Source of the DNA: Hyphomicrobiales bacterium
Lineage (GTDB): Bacteria > Pseudomonadota > Alphaproteobacteria > Rhizobiales > OSC116
Reading direction: 5' to 3'
Length of the DNA stretch: 8,275 bases
NCBI GenBank assembly: GCA_013214985.1
Contig: JABSRY010000084.1
Location: 1 to 8,275, forward strand
Shown here: piece by piece, positions 7,373 through 8,275 of the stretch
Numbering within the stretch: the stretch's first letter is position 1
Layout of the letters: every line of letters starts with the position of its first letter
The notes under the pieces: generated by a model
Database searches by the model: none
Seen by the model: only the letters and a program-made list of their open reading frames with translations
What the model was told of the DNA's origin: nothing
Position numbers and translations under genes: made by a program

Positions 7373-7909
7373 TTATGCTTGTCTTACTTTGTCTAAAAAC
7401 ACCGTAATATCGCTCTCTAACGTGCCAACTTGCACCTTCATATCTGTTGCAAAATCTAATACATCGCTTGAAATTGTTTGAGTAGAACTAATCGAACTAT
7501 TGACCCTATCCATTGATTTTGCGCTGGTAATTGATAGGCTTGAAGCAGAGTTAACATTTGTAGAAATGCTTTCCATTACCATGCTTTGTGCCTCTACAGA
7601 GGCTGCAACATCTTCCGATGCACCCGAAAGATTTTTCATGATCTCGCTTACTTCTGAGATGGCGGAAACCGCAATATTACTATCATCTTGGATATATTTA
7701 ACTTGAGTTGCTATATCGCCCGTTGCTTTTGCGGTTTGTTCGGCTAAAGATTTAACCTCATTTGCGACGACGGCAAAACCGCGCCCCGCGTCCCCTGCTC
7801 TGGCGGCTTCTAACGAGGCGTTAAGAGCAAGTAAATTTGTTTGATCTGCAATTTCGCTAATTAGCTTAACCACGGTTTCTATATTTGATGCGTTTTTTGC
7901 CAATACCAT
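7373..7909 (-). CDS. Methyl-accepting chemotaxis protein, C-terminal signalling domain only (N-terminus lost at a junction)
   Basis: The visible 178 residues are the cytoplasmic signalling coiled coil of a chemoreceptor, which controls the kinase CheA through CheW. The hairpin tip is unmistakable: EIADQTNLLALNASLEAARAG at residues 19-39, then DAGRGFAVVANEVKSLAEQT. About 120 residues of descending helix follow, ending FLDKVRQA as in many alphaproteobacterial receptors, with no NWETF-type tether. The ATG at 7909 is not a credible start. A receptor needs at least the whole ascending helix and usually sensor, membrane and HAMP parts. There is no ribosome binding site, and a frame stop (7913-7915) lies two codons upstream inside unrelated sequence. 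The gene is convergent with the TIGR02186-like gene. Family identity is near certain; whether the truncation exists in the cell is doubtful. Confidence 0.9.
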   Translation of the reverse strand: MVLAKNASNIETVVKLISEIADQTNLLALNASLEAARAGDAGRGFAVVANEVKSLAEQTAKATGDIATQVKYIQDDSNIAVSAISEVSEIMKNLSGASEDVAASVEAQSMVMESISTNVNSASSLSITSAKSMDRVNSSISSTQTISSDVLDFATDMKVQVGTLESDITVFLDKVRQA

Positions 7910-7910
7910 G
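7902..7910. other. Sequence junction: two unrelated genes joined in opposite orientation
   Basis: To the left, minus-strand codons read chemoreceptor up to VLAKNA. To the right, plus-strand codons read the interior of a zinc peptidase from FHEVAHG onward. Neither gene has its own start or end here and no intergenic sequence remains. Codon use changes too: of 13 glycine codons to the right, 10 are GGT and 1 is GGC, whereas GGC is frequent to the left. The centre is a CATG (7907-7910), which could be a shared microhomology. A chimeric join is the favoured reading. Confidence 0.8.
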
Positions 7911-8275
7911 TTTCACGAAGTTGCTCATGGTTTAGGTATTAAGAACACCCTTAACGGTCAAGGTCCGGTTCGCCAAGCATTAAAAGAACATGCATCTGCA
8001 TTAGAAGAAGGTAAAGCAGACATTCTTGGTTTATACATGATTAGTCAATTACTTAATAAAGGAGCAATCACTGAAGGTACCTTAGAAGATTATTACACTA
8101 CCTTTTTGGCTGGAATTTTCCGTTCAATTCGCTTTGGTGCTAGCTCAGCTCACGGCAAGGCCAACATGGTACGTTTTAATTACTTCCAAGAAAATGGTGC
8201 CTTTAGCCGCAATGAGCAAGGTTTATATAGCATTAATGTTGACAAGATGACTGCGGCAATTAACTCTTTATCTGA
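7908..8275 (+). CDS. Internal fragment of an M49-like (dipeptidyl-peptidase III related) zinc peptidase, Bacteroidota type, truncated at both ends
   Basis: An open plus-strand frame continues from the junction to the window edge without a stop, giving about 122 residues. HEVAH (7914-7928) is an HEXXH zinc motif with two ligands and the catalytic glutamate. EEGKAD (8004-8021), about 30 residues on, fits the second M49 motif carrying the third ligand. Further matches to my memory of the Bacteroidota M49 proteins, often misannotated as dihydrofolate reductase, are LGIKNTLNG, REALKEHASALEEGKAD-like sequence (here RQALKEHASA), AGIFRSIRFGASSAHGKANM and YFQENGAFSRNEQG. Classical M49 enzymes have HEXXGH; the five-residue HEXXH form is also known in the family. 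The ATG at 7908 straddles the junction and is unlikely to be a start; several hundred N-terminal residues are missing. Its codon use differs from the other genes in the window, so it probably comes from a different organism. Confidence 0.78.
   Translation, partial: MFHEVAHGLGIKNTLNGQGPVRQALKEHASALEEGKADILGLYMISQLLNKGAITEGTLEDYYTTFLAGIFRSIRFGASSAHGKANMVRFNYFQENGAFSRNEQGLYSINVDKMTAAINSLS

Noticed and set aside
7373..8275. A novel chemoreceptor-peptidase functional pairing or gene fusion
   Set aside because: The two coding sequences are on opposite strands and each is truncated at the join, so no fused or co-transcribed product is possible. The codon change points to different source genomes.
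1..8275. CRISPR array, tRNA or rRNA gene, insertion sequence or toxin-antitoxin pair
   Set aside because: Reading both strands shows no regularly spaced repeats, no cloverleaf-like sequences, no transposase motifs and no unexplained small gene pairs.

Overview
The window is mostly a stretch of low-to-moderate GC alphaproteobacterial chromosome. The last ~370 bases do not fit that genome and look like Bacteroidota sequence. The alphaproteobacterial assignment rests on a protein resembling TIGR02186/Alph_Pro_TM, a family known essentially only from Alphaproteobacteria. It also rests on the TauE/SafE subtype just upstream of it and on a regulator/fadE/thiolase/fadB gene order typical of that class. 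The species cannot be named from sequence alone.

Bases 1-5396 hold a same-strand fatty-acid beta-oxidation operon. It starts with the C-terminal end of a probable MerR-type regulator (1-159). Then follow an acyl-CoA dehydrogenase of the ~600-residue type (170-1957), a thiolase (2011-3219) and a fused enoyl-CoA hydratase/3-hydroxyacyl-CoA dehydrogenase (3234-5396). Together they cover all four steps of a beta-oxidation turn: oxidation, hydration, second oxidation and thiolysis. Gaps are 10, 53 and 14 bases, and a strong hairpin follows the last gene (5427-5457). The operon promoter lies upstream of the window.

Bases 5397-5632 are non-coding. They hold the operon terminator, a small inverted repeat and a plausible sigma-70 promoter for the next unit. 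That unit (5633-7344) is a two-gene operon: a TauE/SafE-family membrane permease and a TIGR02186-like membrane-anchored periplasmic protein, 8 bases apart. It ends in a compact hairpin (7340-7361) shared with a convergent gene.

The convergent gene (7373-7909, minus strand) is the C-terminal signalling domain of a methyl-accepting chemotaxis protein. Its coding sequence breaks off at about 7902-7910. From there the plus strand encodes the interior of an unrelated M49-like zinc peptidase, running off the right edge with no start of its own. Two genes are cut at one point, in opposite orientations and with different codon use. A chimeric join (assembly or amplification) is the best explanation; a real rearrangement is less likely. 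No CRISPR array, RNA gene, insertion sequence or recognisable new defence or biosynthetic system was found.
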